Origin: Margaritifera margaritifera
Taxonomy: Eukaryota > Mollusca > Bivalvia > Unionida > Margaritiferidae
Direction: 5' to 3'
Assembly: GCA_029931535.1 (NCBI GenBank)
Contig: JAQPZY010001129.1
Span: 372,001 to 436,000 of the forward strand
Length of the DNA: 64,000 nt
Made by a program: the position numbers and the translations under genes
Shown: positions 37,869-49,909 of the stretch, piece by piece
Numbering within the stretch: the stretch's first letter is position 1
Layout of the letters: each line of letters begins with the position of its first letter
The notes under the pieces: generated by a model
Databases searched by the model: none
Told to the model about the DNA's origin: nothing
The model's input: only the letters and a program-made list of their open reading frames with translations

Positions 37869-39050
37869 CGTTTAATCTATTAAATTAAGAAATTTCGTAC
37901 TCTTATTGTGGTCGTAAGTGTATGCATTTTATTTTATATCAGTTATATGAAAAGGGCAAAAGAAGACAGACCTTCAAATTTTACTACTATGGAGCACGAT
38001 TTGGTGTGAATATATGCATAAAAGGAATGATCCTCCGCATATTTAAGCATTACGTTACATACTTGATTTCTTAATTTGGAAATACATAATTTCTAGTATT
38101 TAATTTTATACCTGGTAGTGCTTTAAATCTTGGGTGTTTGCGTGTTATTTAAATACCAATCTATTTTTAATAGCATAAATGTATATTTTTCAATTTAGAT
38201 TTGGTGTGGTCAGTAGAAGAAAAACACCCCGATTGAATTTCCGAGGAAGATTTACGTTATGATAAAAATGCAAATAGTCTTTGGCACTTTTATGACAAAG
38301 AAAGGAGGTAAAGGTTACGCAATACAAACTGTAATATTCCCAAAATATCATTTTTACAGGGCGTTTCCCAACTCCCAGTTTTCTCATTAATCATGATACT
38401 ATGACATGAACATTATTAGTTATGGAATTTCGGCCTTCTAAACTCCGATACATTGCAATCAGCGAACTGTGTTCGAATTCCATTGTAATCTTTGCAAACT
38501 ATCTTGAAATTTCATACCCGAGAGCCTGATCAAATATGTTTCAATAAATTATGGTAGACAACACTTGCCGCAAACCAAGGCCTTTTTAAACCAAATAAAG
38601 TCACAAAACAGCGCATAAATACTGAATCAAGCTCTCCAAAAATGAAGCTTTATAGCAAATGATTAATAGTCAGTTCATTTTACCGTCATTAGAATTATGT
38701 AAACGATTCACAGGTGGAAAAGAGAGTGAAAAATTATTACAGAATAATTTTAGGTGGGCGAGCTACTGTAGAATATAACAGTAGAGATTTAGATGCGAGC
38801 ATACAAATGATCAAAAATTTACTAAAATAGGAGCAGGAAATCTGCTGCATACAAATAAACATTTAAATTTACAATCTGTAAGCTACATTGAAATATTTTG
38901 TTATATTATTTTTAAAATATGAAGATATAAAGAAATAAACGGTTTATATAATGATTATAAAAAAGGGGATATGTTAGAGCATGTTACGAGCCCTCTGTCC
39001 TCTGTTTCTACATAGAGTCCCAATGAAGAGATAGATAGATAGATGGGTGA

Positions 39051-39058
<8 letters not shown>
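37869..39058. other. no gene seen
   Basis: Nothing recognisable apart from short GATA units at 39029-39044. Confidence 0.45.

Positions 39059-39130
<72 letters not shown>
39059..39130. repeat. (AT)n microsatellite
   Basis: Pure AT run of about 72 bases. Confidence 0.98.
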
Positions 39131-39132
<2 letters not shown>

Positions 39133-39260
39133 ATAGATAATTATTGCTTGTTGTATTGGTATTGATGTTTATAGATTATAGTATTTATACTGTTGGATAT
39201 TTGTGGCGATACTGAAGTTCAACGGGACGAGGTAAAAAGACCCGTGTTTTCTGTCAGGAC

Positions 39261-39743
39261 CACAATATCCCACAGTACAAGTACTATAATTTCTTTATTA
39301 TATACCCTAAGTTATTAAATTATAAATTGTATTTAATTTGCTTTTCACAGGATGAAAGTTGATACAAATATGTTCGAAGAGAAATATTGTTCGAATTATT
39401 TTTATTAAAGAATTGCGCATAAATGCATAGTATGATGTGATGTGATTGTATGTATTGTTATGAAGCAACAAACTTATTGGGTCCTACGTGTGGTTACCAG
39501 TACCCAATAAATACTTGACGACGCCCAGTAAGTGCAAAATGTACAGGATCATTCCACGCAATGCATTTGCTTAGGAAGAAACGAGCTGGATATATGATAA
39601 TAAAAATAATTCGAACACTATTTCTCTTCCGACATATTTGTATTCACATTAATTTTGTGAAAATACAATTTGTTATTCAATAAATGCGGGTGGGGGGGGT
39701 GGGGGTACATAATAAGCAAATTATAGTGTTTGTATTGTTGGAA
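39261..39743. mobile_element. foldback element with ~145-bp imperfect arms
   Basis: Left arm 39261-39406: CAGTACAAGTACTATAATTT, TTATTATATACCC, AATTGTATTTAATTTG, ATACAAATATGTTCGAAGAG, AAATATTGTTCGAATTATTT. Right arm 39597-39743 is its reverse complement with mismatches and a G-rich insertion (39689-39707). The central ~190 bases contain AATTGCGCATAAATGCATAG and ACGCAATGCATTTGCTTAGG, which recur near 42.4-42.6 kb. No open frame. Confidence 0.8.
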
Positions 39744-39991
39744 ATTGTGTTTTCGCTCGAAGTACATGGAGGTCGCAATCTCGCACTATTGTACTTTGGT
39801 CTCACCCACAGTATCCAACAGTACAAAAACTACAATCTATTTTTTTAATCTAGTCCGTGAATTACTGGATTTTCGAAAAGAAATAATTTTGATAATTTAC
39901 TTGAGTGAATAATCAAAATTATTTTTTCACTGCAGCAATAGACGTCGATAACATTATGACCCAAGATTTGCATCAGCCATGTTGTAAAATG

Positions 39992-40055
39992 TTGGCCTGG
40001 TGGTAAGCATGGCAATTTGTTACGCAGGAGTACCAGGTTCGAATCCCAAAATGTA
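39992..40055 (+). other. tRNA-like sequence with good A and B boxes
   Basis: TGGCCTGGTGGTAAGC (A-box region) and CAGGTTCGAATCCCA (B-box, canonical) spaced as in a tRNA, followed by TTTTTTT 15 bases on, a pol III-like terminator. Acceptor-stem complementarity is not evident. A pseudo-tRNA or a SINE head. Confidence 0.45.
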
Positions 40056-40283
40056 CTTTTTTTATTTTATTCAATTTTTTTTAAATGTGTTTTTTATTTA
40101 CCTTGAATTTGGAAACATAATTCTGGTACTGCACATATTTTCTGTGCGAATATACACACAAAACAGCAGAATTAAACTGTAAGCAGCTGACATTACCGTA
40201 AGAAATCTGCTACTTCAATCTGTGTCACACTTTAGCTAGCCAATACGTCTGAGCATAAATTAAAGGAAAACTTTCTTGTTCCA

Positions 40284-40366
40284 AGTGAATAACAGATATA
40301 TTTCGTCTCGTGGGAGAAAAACTCTAGTATTTTCACCCACTCGATGAAATATATCAGTTATTCACT
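40284..40366. mobile_element. 83-bp palindromic MITE-like element
   Basis: AGTGAATAACAGATATATTT, CGTCTCGTGGG, spacer, then CCCACTCGATGAAATATATC, AGTTATTCACT. Arms of about 30 bases. The GATATATTTC core relates it to the palindromes at 14.3 and 30.3 kb. Confidence 0.8.
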
Positions 40367-40387
40367 CGATGCATAGAGGGTGTCTAC

Positions 40388-40530
40388 TTTTTTTTAGTAG
40401 ATGTAAGGAAATATTTCACGAGTAAAGTAGGAAACATTGTATTGTCAAGAGTGGCGAAGCCACGAGTGACAATACAAAATGTTTCCAAATAACGAGTGAA
40501 ATATTTCCTTATATCTACTCAAAAAAAAAA
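40388..40530. mobile_element. 143-bp palindromic MITE-like element
   Basis: The left arm TTTTAGTAGATGTAAGGAAA continues ATATTTCACGAGT, GGAAACATT, TATTGTCA and AGTGGC. The right arm mirrors it, ending AGTGAAATATTTCCTTATAT and CTACTCAAAAAAAA. The arms meet at GGCGAAGCC (about 40453-40461). It lies 21 bases after the previous palindrome. Confidence 0.85.
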
Positions 40531-41448
40531 CGTAGATTTTTTTTCTATTACATATTTTCAAGGCAAAAACTGTCAATTTGGATTGATTTGTTTTCTTCAT
40601 TCTGTGTCTAAGCGATTAAAGGCTGCATTACTACATCGATACAAAAGAAGTTCCGAAATTTACAATTGTTATGACAGCGTCCTTTTACAAATTTATCTTG
40701 TACAAATAATGTTTAAAATTGTGTATTTTGTCAAATTAATGACTGTTCAAACGAAAATGAAGAGATTTTTTATTTTCGCTAACACATTTTCTTGTGCGGA
40801 TTGATACAGATTGTTGGAGTAGGGTCCTGTAGAAACATTATAGAGCCGTCACATCCGCCAGATTTCAGAGCGTAACATCTTTAAACAAAAGATTTTAATG
40901 ATTGTGAGTTTACTTGCATGGATTTTGGTTCTTTATTTTGTACAATTCTGCATTAAAACGCGAATTTTTTGGTCTTGACAAACTTGCAGTCGAGTTCGGT
41001 AACAGACGCTGCACCCAAATTTCGATTATCACTGAATTTCGTATTGCAATCAACACTCGTCGATGCCCAATTTCTGCACCGTTTCCAAATATTGATTATG
41101 ATTGTGTTGAGAATTAGAATCACTACTTAAACAATTTTATTACTATATATAACCAAGCGTTTTATTTTATAAAAAAGGTGCCCGTTTGTCGTAGAGTATA
41201 ATAGGCATACGATACTGTATGGGTGACAGAATATCGAAAAGAAACAGTTAATGTAATTTCAGTCGCTAATAATTTGGAGGATTCATGTGGAAAACTAATT
41301 AAAAGAAGTTAATACTTAAAAATTAAAACCTACATTTTGCTGTTGTGGACTTCTTTTTTTATGCAATTATTTTTATGGCGCCTCCTTATTGATTAAATAA
41401 ATGTATACTGGAGGGTCTACAGTTTTGACACTCCTTAAGAGATGTTCA

Positions 41449-41452
<4 letters not shown>
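40531..41452. other. no gene seen
   Basis: An open frame of about 100 codons at 40496-40804 overlaps the palindrome arm and has no motif. Confidence 0.4.

Positions 41453-41511
<59 letters not shown>
41453..41511. repeat. (GA)n microsatellite
   Basis: About 29 GA units. Confidence 0.98.
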
Positions 41512-41514
<3 letters not shown>

Positions 41515-41669
41515 CAACAGCAGAAGAAAAATTAAATAGGCCTAAATATGGAAATACAGATTTGAATAACACGTAAGGGCAGATATATTTCCTAAATGGG
41601 AGACGAAAGTAGTTCCAAAAGTGATATCGCCACTGTGGCGATAAAAGTAGTATCGCCACTGTGGAGATA

Positions 41670-42320
41670 GGGGGCGCTCTACAGATAATACATGCTTCTG
41701 AGAGAGTGACAGGTGTAAGATGAAGTATTTTGCATTTGCAACATGCACAATGGAGAGAATGTTGGCATACCTCTATGTTACTTTCATGTACTGTGGCTGA
41801 AATTTCTTTACATATTGTACTTGCGGAAACTGGACATGATCTAAGCACACAGCAGACAAAATGGCCGCTCCAAAGTACTCGAAAAATCAGCCTGAATTAG
41901 TCAAAAGTGCACTATTTTCAGCAGTTATTAAAATAGGGAAACGAATTTTGCCAGAGCAGACAATACCAGCCTCTGAAAGTACTATGAATGAATTACAAAA
42001 TATCTAAAAAGTTAAAAAAGTTATCGGCTCTTTTTTTTAAATTTACCTTTGAAGTCCAGGAAGTGAAAATGACCAAGCGGAGCTAGCAGTTCTTTTTTAG
42101 AGGTGCACATCTTAAGTAAGACCAAGCTGTATACTTTATAACCCAAATTTCACCCATCAATCATACACCAAAATAAAGGGAATTCAAAGTTCTTTTAACA
42201 ATACCTAAGATATGCAAGGTTTTTTTTAAATAGCCAGGACAGCCAGTGAGGAAAACCTGGGTAATTCTTTTTCTTTAAAAATCTAACCCTATGCAAAGTA
42301 TGAAACTGGAGAGCGCCACC
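41670..42320 (+). mobile_element. 651-bp repeat, copy 2, with short terminal inverted repeats
   Basis: Starts GGGGGCGCTCTACAG and ends CTGGAGAGCGCCACC, so the ends are inverted repeats around GG.GGCGCTCT. It matches 32876-33565 throughout. Probably a non-autonomous DNA transposon. Flanking duplication not resolved. Confidence 0.7.
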
Positions 42321-42379
42321 ATATCAGTTTTCTCCCACTGATATATTTCAATATCTCATTATGAAATATATAATGCAAA

Positions 42380-42590
42380 CAAATATCCTCTATCAATTAC
42401 TGAATCGCGCATAAATACATGGTATGACGTAAAATTATTGTACGCGTTGTTGCGTCTTGATGGACCCTGCTGTTACGTCATGTTACACAGCAACAAACCT
42501 TAACGACACCCAATAAATGAAAAATGTACAGGATCATCCAACGCAATGCATTTGCATAGGAAGTAACGAGCTGGGTATTGAATAACTTAT
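42380..42590 (+). repeat. relative of the core of the 39.26-39.74 kb foldback
   Basis: Shared words: GCGCATAAATACATGGTATG, CCCAATAAATG, ATGTACAGGATCAT, ACGCAATGCATTTGCATAGG and AACGAGCTGG. The long arms seen at 39.3 kb are absent here, so the core exists independently of them. Confidence 0.7.
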
Positions 42591-44082
42591 TTGACGCCTT
42601 TCGTCTTTTATTTTCTCCGCTTTACTTTCCAATACTTAGCTTACTAAAAACAAACATGCAGACATATCATTGTAGATTTGCTATCCCACCGCATTGATGG
42701 CGAGGTAAAAAGGTTGAATGGATCTATAGTGTGTAACTGTGTGCGCATGCAATTCGCACGTCCAAAAGTTGACAAGTGAAACGCATAGTCATGTATAAAC
42801 TTAATGACGTGGTGAATCCATTTGTTTTTCATTGTTTGTATATTACATGTAACATTGGAAAACTACATATAAATTCATGATGGAATAGTATTTCATTGAC
42901 AGTGAAGGGGTACCAAATCCCCGTGCCCGTAACCTCATGTACATTAACTGTGAGTTTTTGTTAGCTTTATGCATTGAAGTACTATATAAACAATATCATT
43001 TCACAATAGTTACGATATTCTGCATTATCATGAAAACTATGTTGTATCATTATAAAATGTTGAGTATCAGCCTTGTTCTGAAACGTTTATATGTATTTAT
43101 TTATTTTAAATTGAATTGGTGGAGTCAAGTCAAATATAATACCTTTAGTTGATTTTTTTTTTCAATACCAGGTGCACAGAAAGCTTTAGTCAATATAACT
43201 TAATGTTTTTGCCGACGTATATATCTCAATTCAAGAAGGTAATTTTATGCGCGATACTCACTTCCGCTCATAAGGTGGGACATTCGAAACCTTCACAGCT
43301 GTATTTAACCCGGAATACAGCCCCTTTCTAATTTAAACGAGATATAATTTGACTTGTAAAAAAAGAAGACAGAAAAACACAATTCATTAGACAGCGTCAT
43401 GGTACTGTGAAAAAACCAGTACTTATGGGATACCGATTTTCGTGAATTTAGTGATTTGCCACAACCCACGAATTTTTAAACCCAACGAAACGAGATTTAC
43501 CTTTTAAGAAACTTGGCCCCCAACCCATGTCTACGAATTTCAGTTCCGAAGAAAATATTTCATTTTTGCAAAAACCCAATAAAAAGATACCTATGAAGAA
43601 AAGGATGAAATCACAGTATATGTTTCATGGCTGCAAATTTTCAACACTAAATCTCAACATTGTTGACGGTGCATCCGGCGCCAGAAATGTAGATACTATG
43701 TATGTTTAACTGGTAAATAAGGCGAGACATAAACAGGTGCATGACACAATTTTTGATGTTTTATTTCTATTTAGATCCAGTTGTAGCTAAGCAAGATTTG
43801 CGCGGAACGCGATGTCATGCCTGCCAACAACACTATGATGCCTTCTCAAATTTAAAAAAAAAAAATACATTTATGACTACAATGAGAATGCTGCCCAACA
43901 GCCATCATAGTCGTTTTAGAAAAGCGTCTTCAATGTCTTGATATATGCTAACGCATTCGAAAAAAACACATAAAAAACACCCCCTCCCCCCCCCCCAAAA
44001 AAACCACATTGATAATTTAACTTGTCCAAATTTCAATTGTTAATATAATTTATACAGAATCAGCAGTCCTAAAGCTGACAGT
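42591..44082. other. no gene seen
   Basis: 43.43-43.62 kb has ACGAATTT/CCCAACGAAA-rich sequence that looks like an old interspersed repeat. C-rich tract at 43980-43997. No coding sequence recognised. Confidence 0.4.
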
Positions 44083-44143
44083 ATGTATGTATGTATGTAT
44101 GTATGTATGTATGTATGTATGTATGTATGTATGTATGTATGTA
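44083..44143. repeat. (GTAT)n microsatellite
   Basis: Fifteen GTAT units. Confidence 0.97.
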
Positions 44144-46483
44144 TAGGGTTAAACGGCACATCGGCACAATCTTGGCTATACAGTGCCGAGTAAGTTTAGG
44201 CATCTCAAAAGGGAATATGAAACAAAGATAAAGACGAAAGGGTAAAATCCTTGAAATGCAGAGTCATTTTTTTTTTTTTTTTTTTTTTTTTAATGTGAAT
44301 CTAACTCTTTTAAAAAGACCTTCTCAGCGTAAACAGACTGCCTCCATTACTCGCCTTTTACGACATGCAGGATGGCGTATCAGGACTATCCTTAATCCCC
44401 GAGCATGCAGAGCGAGCAAGCTGACAGACGACACAATTTATGGAGAAAACACATTCCAAATTAATTGCTTAATATTCACAGAATTACAGTATTCATAAAG
44501 TGTGAAATATTTTCAAGTGTTATGATATACAGTTTAATTAATCTATTCCAAAACTTTAAGATCAGCGTGATGCATTTTGGCCACGCAAAAATCAAAGAAG
44601 AGAGATGCCTTATGCCATAACCTAAATGCATAAATCATTTTCAGTTTTTAGAACACTTAATGGCTGTCATGATTACATTTTTACTGCAATCTAAATTTGG
44701 AAATTTAATGGGAAGATATTGATTTTATGAATGAAAACATAGTTTATTTATGTAGATTTGTGCTAATAAAGCCGCTGGCTCAGTGTGAATATTTTGGTAA
44801 CTGTTAATGACAATAGCCACAGTTTAATGTATAGTCCACAGACGGCACAATCCTCATTAATTCCAAATTTGATTGGAATAAAAATTAACGTTTTTTCCGC
44901 TATTGGTAAGTTCAGAGAGTAAATGTGATTAAATTGCGCGAAGATGAAGAGATCCAAAAATGAACGGTGTCATATTATTCGAGAATTGCAATAATATATG
45001 ACGAGCACAAACAGTTTTAAACTGACCACGCTTCGAATGCTCGGTTCTGGCAATGCCATTCAGTTTACACACCTAAAACAAAATATGCCACGTGACTTTG
45101 TCGATAATCTTGAGCTCATTTATGCACGGCTTGATCATATATGCACGGCACATTTATGCACGGCGTGAAGATTTATGCATAATTTGTTTATACAGCCGAT
45201 ACGTATTACTGAAAAGCGCTCTTTTAAATACATACTACAAGATCATGTGCAAAAATACCATCGCAATTTAGTAGCCTGGGCTTTAAAAATTACAGTAAAC
45301 TAGACGAGTTGTTAATCCAATTTTCATACAACCAAATTATACTATGATAGCTAAAGTGTACCTGAATGTTGTCATGCAGGCCACTTTATTTATCTTAGAT
45401 AAAATTTTAATTGCTGTTGTAAAGTTTAACACTAATGCAGTTTTACTAAGGTCTGTTCATTCCTGAGTGTTGAATGATCTGCACCTCGTTGCCATCACAA
45501 AACTTCCAGATGAAAATTATCGAACCCTGTGAACTTTCATAATGGCGACCGGGTACTAAACTGGGTTAAGAAAAATCAGATATCACGTCTAATCATTACT
45601 AGTGCAGGGGATAATTTATCTTTTTTCCAATACGCGGCGCTGTTATTGTGACCTAATATCGCGCAAAATTAAACCCGGTTTCCACTGGCTCACACTTCTT
45701 GGCTGGCCTTTTCTAAAAATGTATTTAAACACTGTCTTTGGGGCGGTTATATAATAATCTTGCAAGGAAAATTGATCGACCAGCAGTGAAATAAACTGAG
45801 TAATCGCCATTTAAAGGAACGTGTAATAAAATTCTAAAAAATGACACCTATAGCAAAAATAGTCGGTACCGCACGTCTACATGATATGACTTGCACTTTA
45901 GAATTACATCAACATATAGAGCAAGAACTTGAACTAAGTTTATTGGAATTCCTTCCCTCCCCCCTTCCAAAAAAAAAAACAAAAACGGGAAAACTATGTT
46001 TCAATAAAACATTAAGTTAGTAAACCACATGAAATATTTCGTCAAAATTTAGCTTGATAAAATTTATGATTAATAACCAAAATGTATGCTATGTTCCAGA
46101 TTTTCATAGGTTTCTGCTCAGCAATTTCAGAATACAATTTTGAATATTTTACTTCTTAGAAAATGCGGTTAATCAATAGAAATCACTTATTGATAGAATT
46201 TGTAAATGCAAATAAAATATGTTAGCAGCGTATTCAATCCATTAAAAGTATATTCTTAAATTTATTCTTAAATATGATGGGAGAGAGAGAAAAAAAAAGA
46301 AGAAAGATATTTCGCACAATAATAAAACGAGAACCCCTGAAAAGTCTATTTTGTCCTTTTTCGTCTTCTTACTTACTTTCATTCCATTGACTGAATGTAT
46401 CATCAACATATCAAAACATTTCATTGAATCAATGATTCACGACTTTACAGACTGTCAAGATGGGCATGTTTTGGTATTTGTGA
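44144..46483. other. no gene seen
   Basis: Poly-T at 44268-44292. ATGCACGGC occurs three times within 45123-45162 (two of them ATTTATGCACGGC). Otherwise nothing recognisable. Confidence 0.4.
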
Positions 46484-48830
46484 TCAGTTGTCACCCTTTG
46501 AAGCTAGCTCTTTAGCCCGTGTGCTCTCGACCCCGTCATTCTCAACTGTTTTGTCTACATTATTTTTCTCCGGCAACACTTCTACATTTTGTAAATGACC
46601 ATATAAGCGAGAATTCATACTCTTTGAAACCGAACCACAAAATGCAACCGTTGCACGAATAACAAGACTGTGGACTAACTTTGATAGTTCCGTTTTCTGT
46701 TGAAATAAACTGGTGTATTTTCCTGTTCCCATGTATTGCTTTCCGTTGGTTCTGTTAAATTTTTATATGCAAAATGGAAAATATCATAAACAATATGAAT
46801 GCCATCCCCTTCTTTACCGCCAAGTATGCTTGTCTTTTCCGGAGACCACTGGCTGAATCCTGAGCGCCCTTAGTATGTTCAGTCTCAAAGTAGTAGTTTT
46901 GTATGAAAATCTTGTATCCAAAATCTGAGTAGGTGTCAGAAGCAGAGACCATGCAGTGGCGACTTTATACTGGGCTGAGCAACCCTCGGTATGCTCGTGC
47001 ATCTTTTCTATTTGAAACCCAAATAATCTGAGGTACTCTGAAATTAGCCTCTGAAAACTGTGTTGAAAGTTATGATAATGGGTTTGATCAGGACTTCGAC
47101 TATAAATAGTTCCGGCACCAATTCGTTCTCACTTTGGCCGTCGTACTCAAGAGCTGCATGACTGTAAATAATGAAAACGTGCATACTCACCACCGTTTTT
47201 TTAAAGTGCGAGGGCTTTAGTTCTTTCTTCTCGATAGTGTTTGCTGAAGGCATGAATAACAATGCAGTATTTATGTAGCAGTGTATCCTTAAGATCTTTA
47301 AGTTGTACAAGTTACCAGGTCGTCCTGAATTGGTAGGAAGGAAAATGTAGCATTTCTTTGAAATACTAGACAATTGTAGGAGGTTTGGTTGTCTTTCTGA
47401 ATAAAGTTGATTTCAAATGGCATTGCGAATGGTATCCGGTGCTCAATCCAACAATGTATGACAGCAAACAGCCTAAAATATGGATAATGAAAGTTCCTCT
47501 TACAAGGGCTTTAATAATTCCATACCACTTTTACCTCCGTTAACACCAGCAGAAATGCAATCAAATCATCCTCTAAATGTCAAAGCGTTTGTGATGTTAA
47601 AAATGACGCCATGTTGTTCCACAGTTTCTCTTTGTGGGGGTTCGCGGGCTCCAACTTTCCAGCTTTTTCCGGTTATTTACTCGTTTAGCAATTTGTTTAT
47701 ATATTTTATTAGTTTTATGAAAAGTTCTTCTTTTTCGTAAAGAATCTTTTAATAATTGTTTTATTAAAAAAAATAAAAAAATAAAAGACGATTGCCAATA
47801 ACGACGCAGACGACAGTACGTGATTATTCAGTGGTGACACCACTCCAGGGTAATGCTAACCTGTTAGATGCAGCACCACATTCGTGGTGCCATCTGAAAT
47901 CAACTATAACGTTAGTTTGCGTCTTTTACCGCCACCTTTGACTATTATATCCGTACACACGTTCTAAAGAAGGCGCCTCATCGGATTCACTTAGTTCTTC
48001 TTGGAGATTAAATTTATCTACAGCACACTGATTGCGTTATCGCTCCAAACATTCGAGTCTTTCATGTTTTGAATTATCGTCCTTTTGCAGAGTGTAGAAT
48101 CTACCCCATCTTTCAAAATGGTCTTACAGTGTGTACTTGATCCTCACTTCTCCGTGTTCATTATTTATTAATTGTCTTCGAAAAGCCATACATCGTCGAA
48201 ACAGAAGTCTAGATTTGTCATGTTTTGGACATCAGCCTGTGTTTCGATCTTTCGCTCTTATTGGTTGAACTTTTATGACATTAGTCTTTGAAAATCCCGT
48301 TGGCTTATCGTAATTGATAGAGTTTTCTTACAGAAACTTTCATACACATCTGCATGAGTGTTTTCAAGAATGTACCATGGATGGCTATCAGATATCAAAT
48401 TGTTTCACACCTATTCTTTTTCAACTGACATCGACTTTGTTTCCGGTTGGTTTCGAATTCTCAGCTGATATCCACCAATTATAAAAAAATTATTTTGTTT
48501 CGGTTTAAATCACATTACTTCTAACCTTCCTTGTGGTTTCTGCAAATGAAGCTTTCTCCGATTTCAGAGCTGAAGTTCGTATTGTCTGTCCTCCAGACAT
48601 GCGACGCTTTTCCAAACCATTTTTTCTTCTTTTTCTCGACTTGACTTTTCAGTCTGTTTCGTTCTTTAGTAAATTGTTCATTGTTGCTCGTGCATCGTCG
48701 CTTTGTGATTTTGTTTTTAATAAAAAAAAAATTATAATGTTTGTATGTATGACAGAACAAATCTTTAAAAGAGGTTTTCTTCCTGTCTTTGAAAACTTTG
48801 ACAAGACGGATAATTTTCTATATATACCTT
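46484..48830 (-). pseudogene. decayed member of a multicopy transposase-like invertebrate family
   Basis: Function is not established. I associate the pattern with large, TE-like families of uncharacterised invertebrate proteins. Reading leftwards: a Lys-rich part (QFTKERNRLKSQVEKKKKKW, about 48.65 kb), then WYILENTHADVYESFCKKTL and SITISQRDFQRLMS (48.40-48.27 kb), DFCFDDVWLFEDN (about 48.2 kb), VSMHVFIIYSHAALEYDGQS (about 47.18 kb), EYLRLFGFQIEKMHEHTEGC then SAQYKVATAWS (47.03-46.95 kb), and in another frame NYYFETEHTKGAQDSASGLR then KRQAYLAV (46.9-46.8 kb). The tail frame runs 46732-46484. The ordered H-x-x-GCSAQYK and YF-x3-H-x-KG-x2-D blocks suggest a nuclease-type fold. At least four frameshifts and stops of all three kinds. 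The N-terminal edge is uncertain and may reach 49060. Confidence 0.55.
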
Positions 48831-49202
48831 GATAACTTTCGCTCCTTTACTTGATGCTTCGGGTAAATCCTGCTTTACTTGCATAATGGCACAAGTGTTT
48901 TCTCCATACGATTCTTAAATGAGCTAGGTTCGCATTCAGACTTATGTGTCATTTCATTCTTCACTACGTTTTGAAGTTTCATTCTCAGTCGAAAATTTGA
49001 TTGTTATTTTCTGTTTCAAAGATTCTTGTTCTGTTTGTTTTCTCGAAGTTTTCACTTCTCAGAGTTGATCCACAAACTGGCTTGTTTTCACATTGTTCTG
49101 TTCTTTCTAAGAGGTGTTTTTTTTTCATTCTTCATGCTTTGCGCTTTGCTTCGTTGTAGTTTTCCCTTCTATTTTGACAAATCTTTCTTTCTGTACGGAA
49201 AC

Positions 49203-49204
<2 letters not shown>

Positions 49205-49283
<79 letters not shown>
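49205..49283. repeat. (AT)n microsatellite
   Basis: Pure AT run of 79 bases. Confidence 0.98.
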
Positions 49284-49286
<3 letters not shown>

Positions 49287-49846
49287 ACCATGAACCCATT
49301 TCGTCTCCTTATACAACGCAGTGAGCGCACAGAGAGAAAAGAGGTATTGCACAATATATGCAATAGTAAGTATAGGTATTAACTGAGTATTGAAAAATAT
49401 AGGACCTGAGGTCATGTGGCGCTGGATGCCCGAGCTTGCGAAAAAGATGGAATGTCATGTAGCCAAAAAGACACAACGAAATATTAATATTGGGAAAAAA
49501 TGACACAATACATCAATGATAATTGACGATAATATTATGAAAAGATGAGCCAAAAAAATTCAGTCTCATGTTACAGTATCGCTGGGATTGTCTCATTGCT
49601 GCTGTCATGCTGGAGGGTAAATTTGAAAGGTCAGTATGCGTCATGATTGTGGTCAAGGTATTGTGGTCCATCGTTCCAGGATAATACCTTAAACAAAGGA
49701 TATAGATTCATGTTGGAGTCGCTTTGTTTTATTAAATTCCGAGTGAAGGAGTGAACAGTGCCATTCAGAGTGGATAAAAGTGCGCTGTTTTCGCGAAAGG
49801 GAAGTTGCTGACAGATACATTGTAACATTGTGTTAAAGGTCAGTTA

Positions 49847-49848
<2 letters not shown>
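49284..49848. other. no recognisable feature
   Basis: Nothing recognisable seen. Confidence 0.5.

Positions 49849-49905
<57 letters not shown>
49849..49905. repeat. (CT)n microsatellite
   Basis: About 28 CT units. Confidence 0.98.

Positions 49906-49909
<4 letters not shown>

Noticed and set aside
38455..38500. GTGTTCGAATTCCA as a pol III B box
   Set aside because: No A-box-like sequence at the right distance upstream, and no tRNA-like folding.
49026..49415. Frames containing Ile-Tyr runs on both strands
   Set aside because: They run through the (AT)n tract. The other (AT)n tracts give the same artefact.
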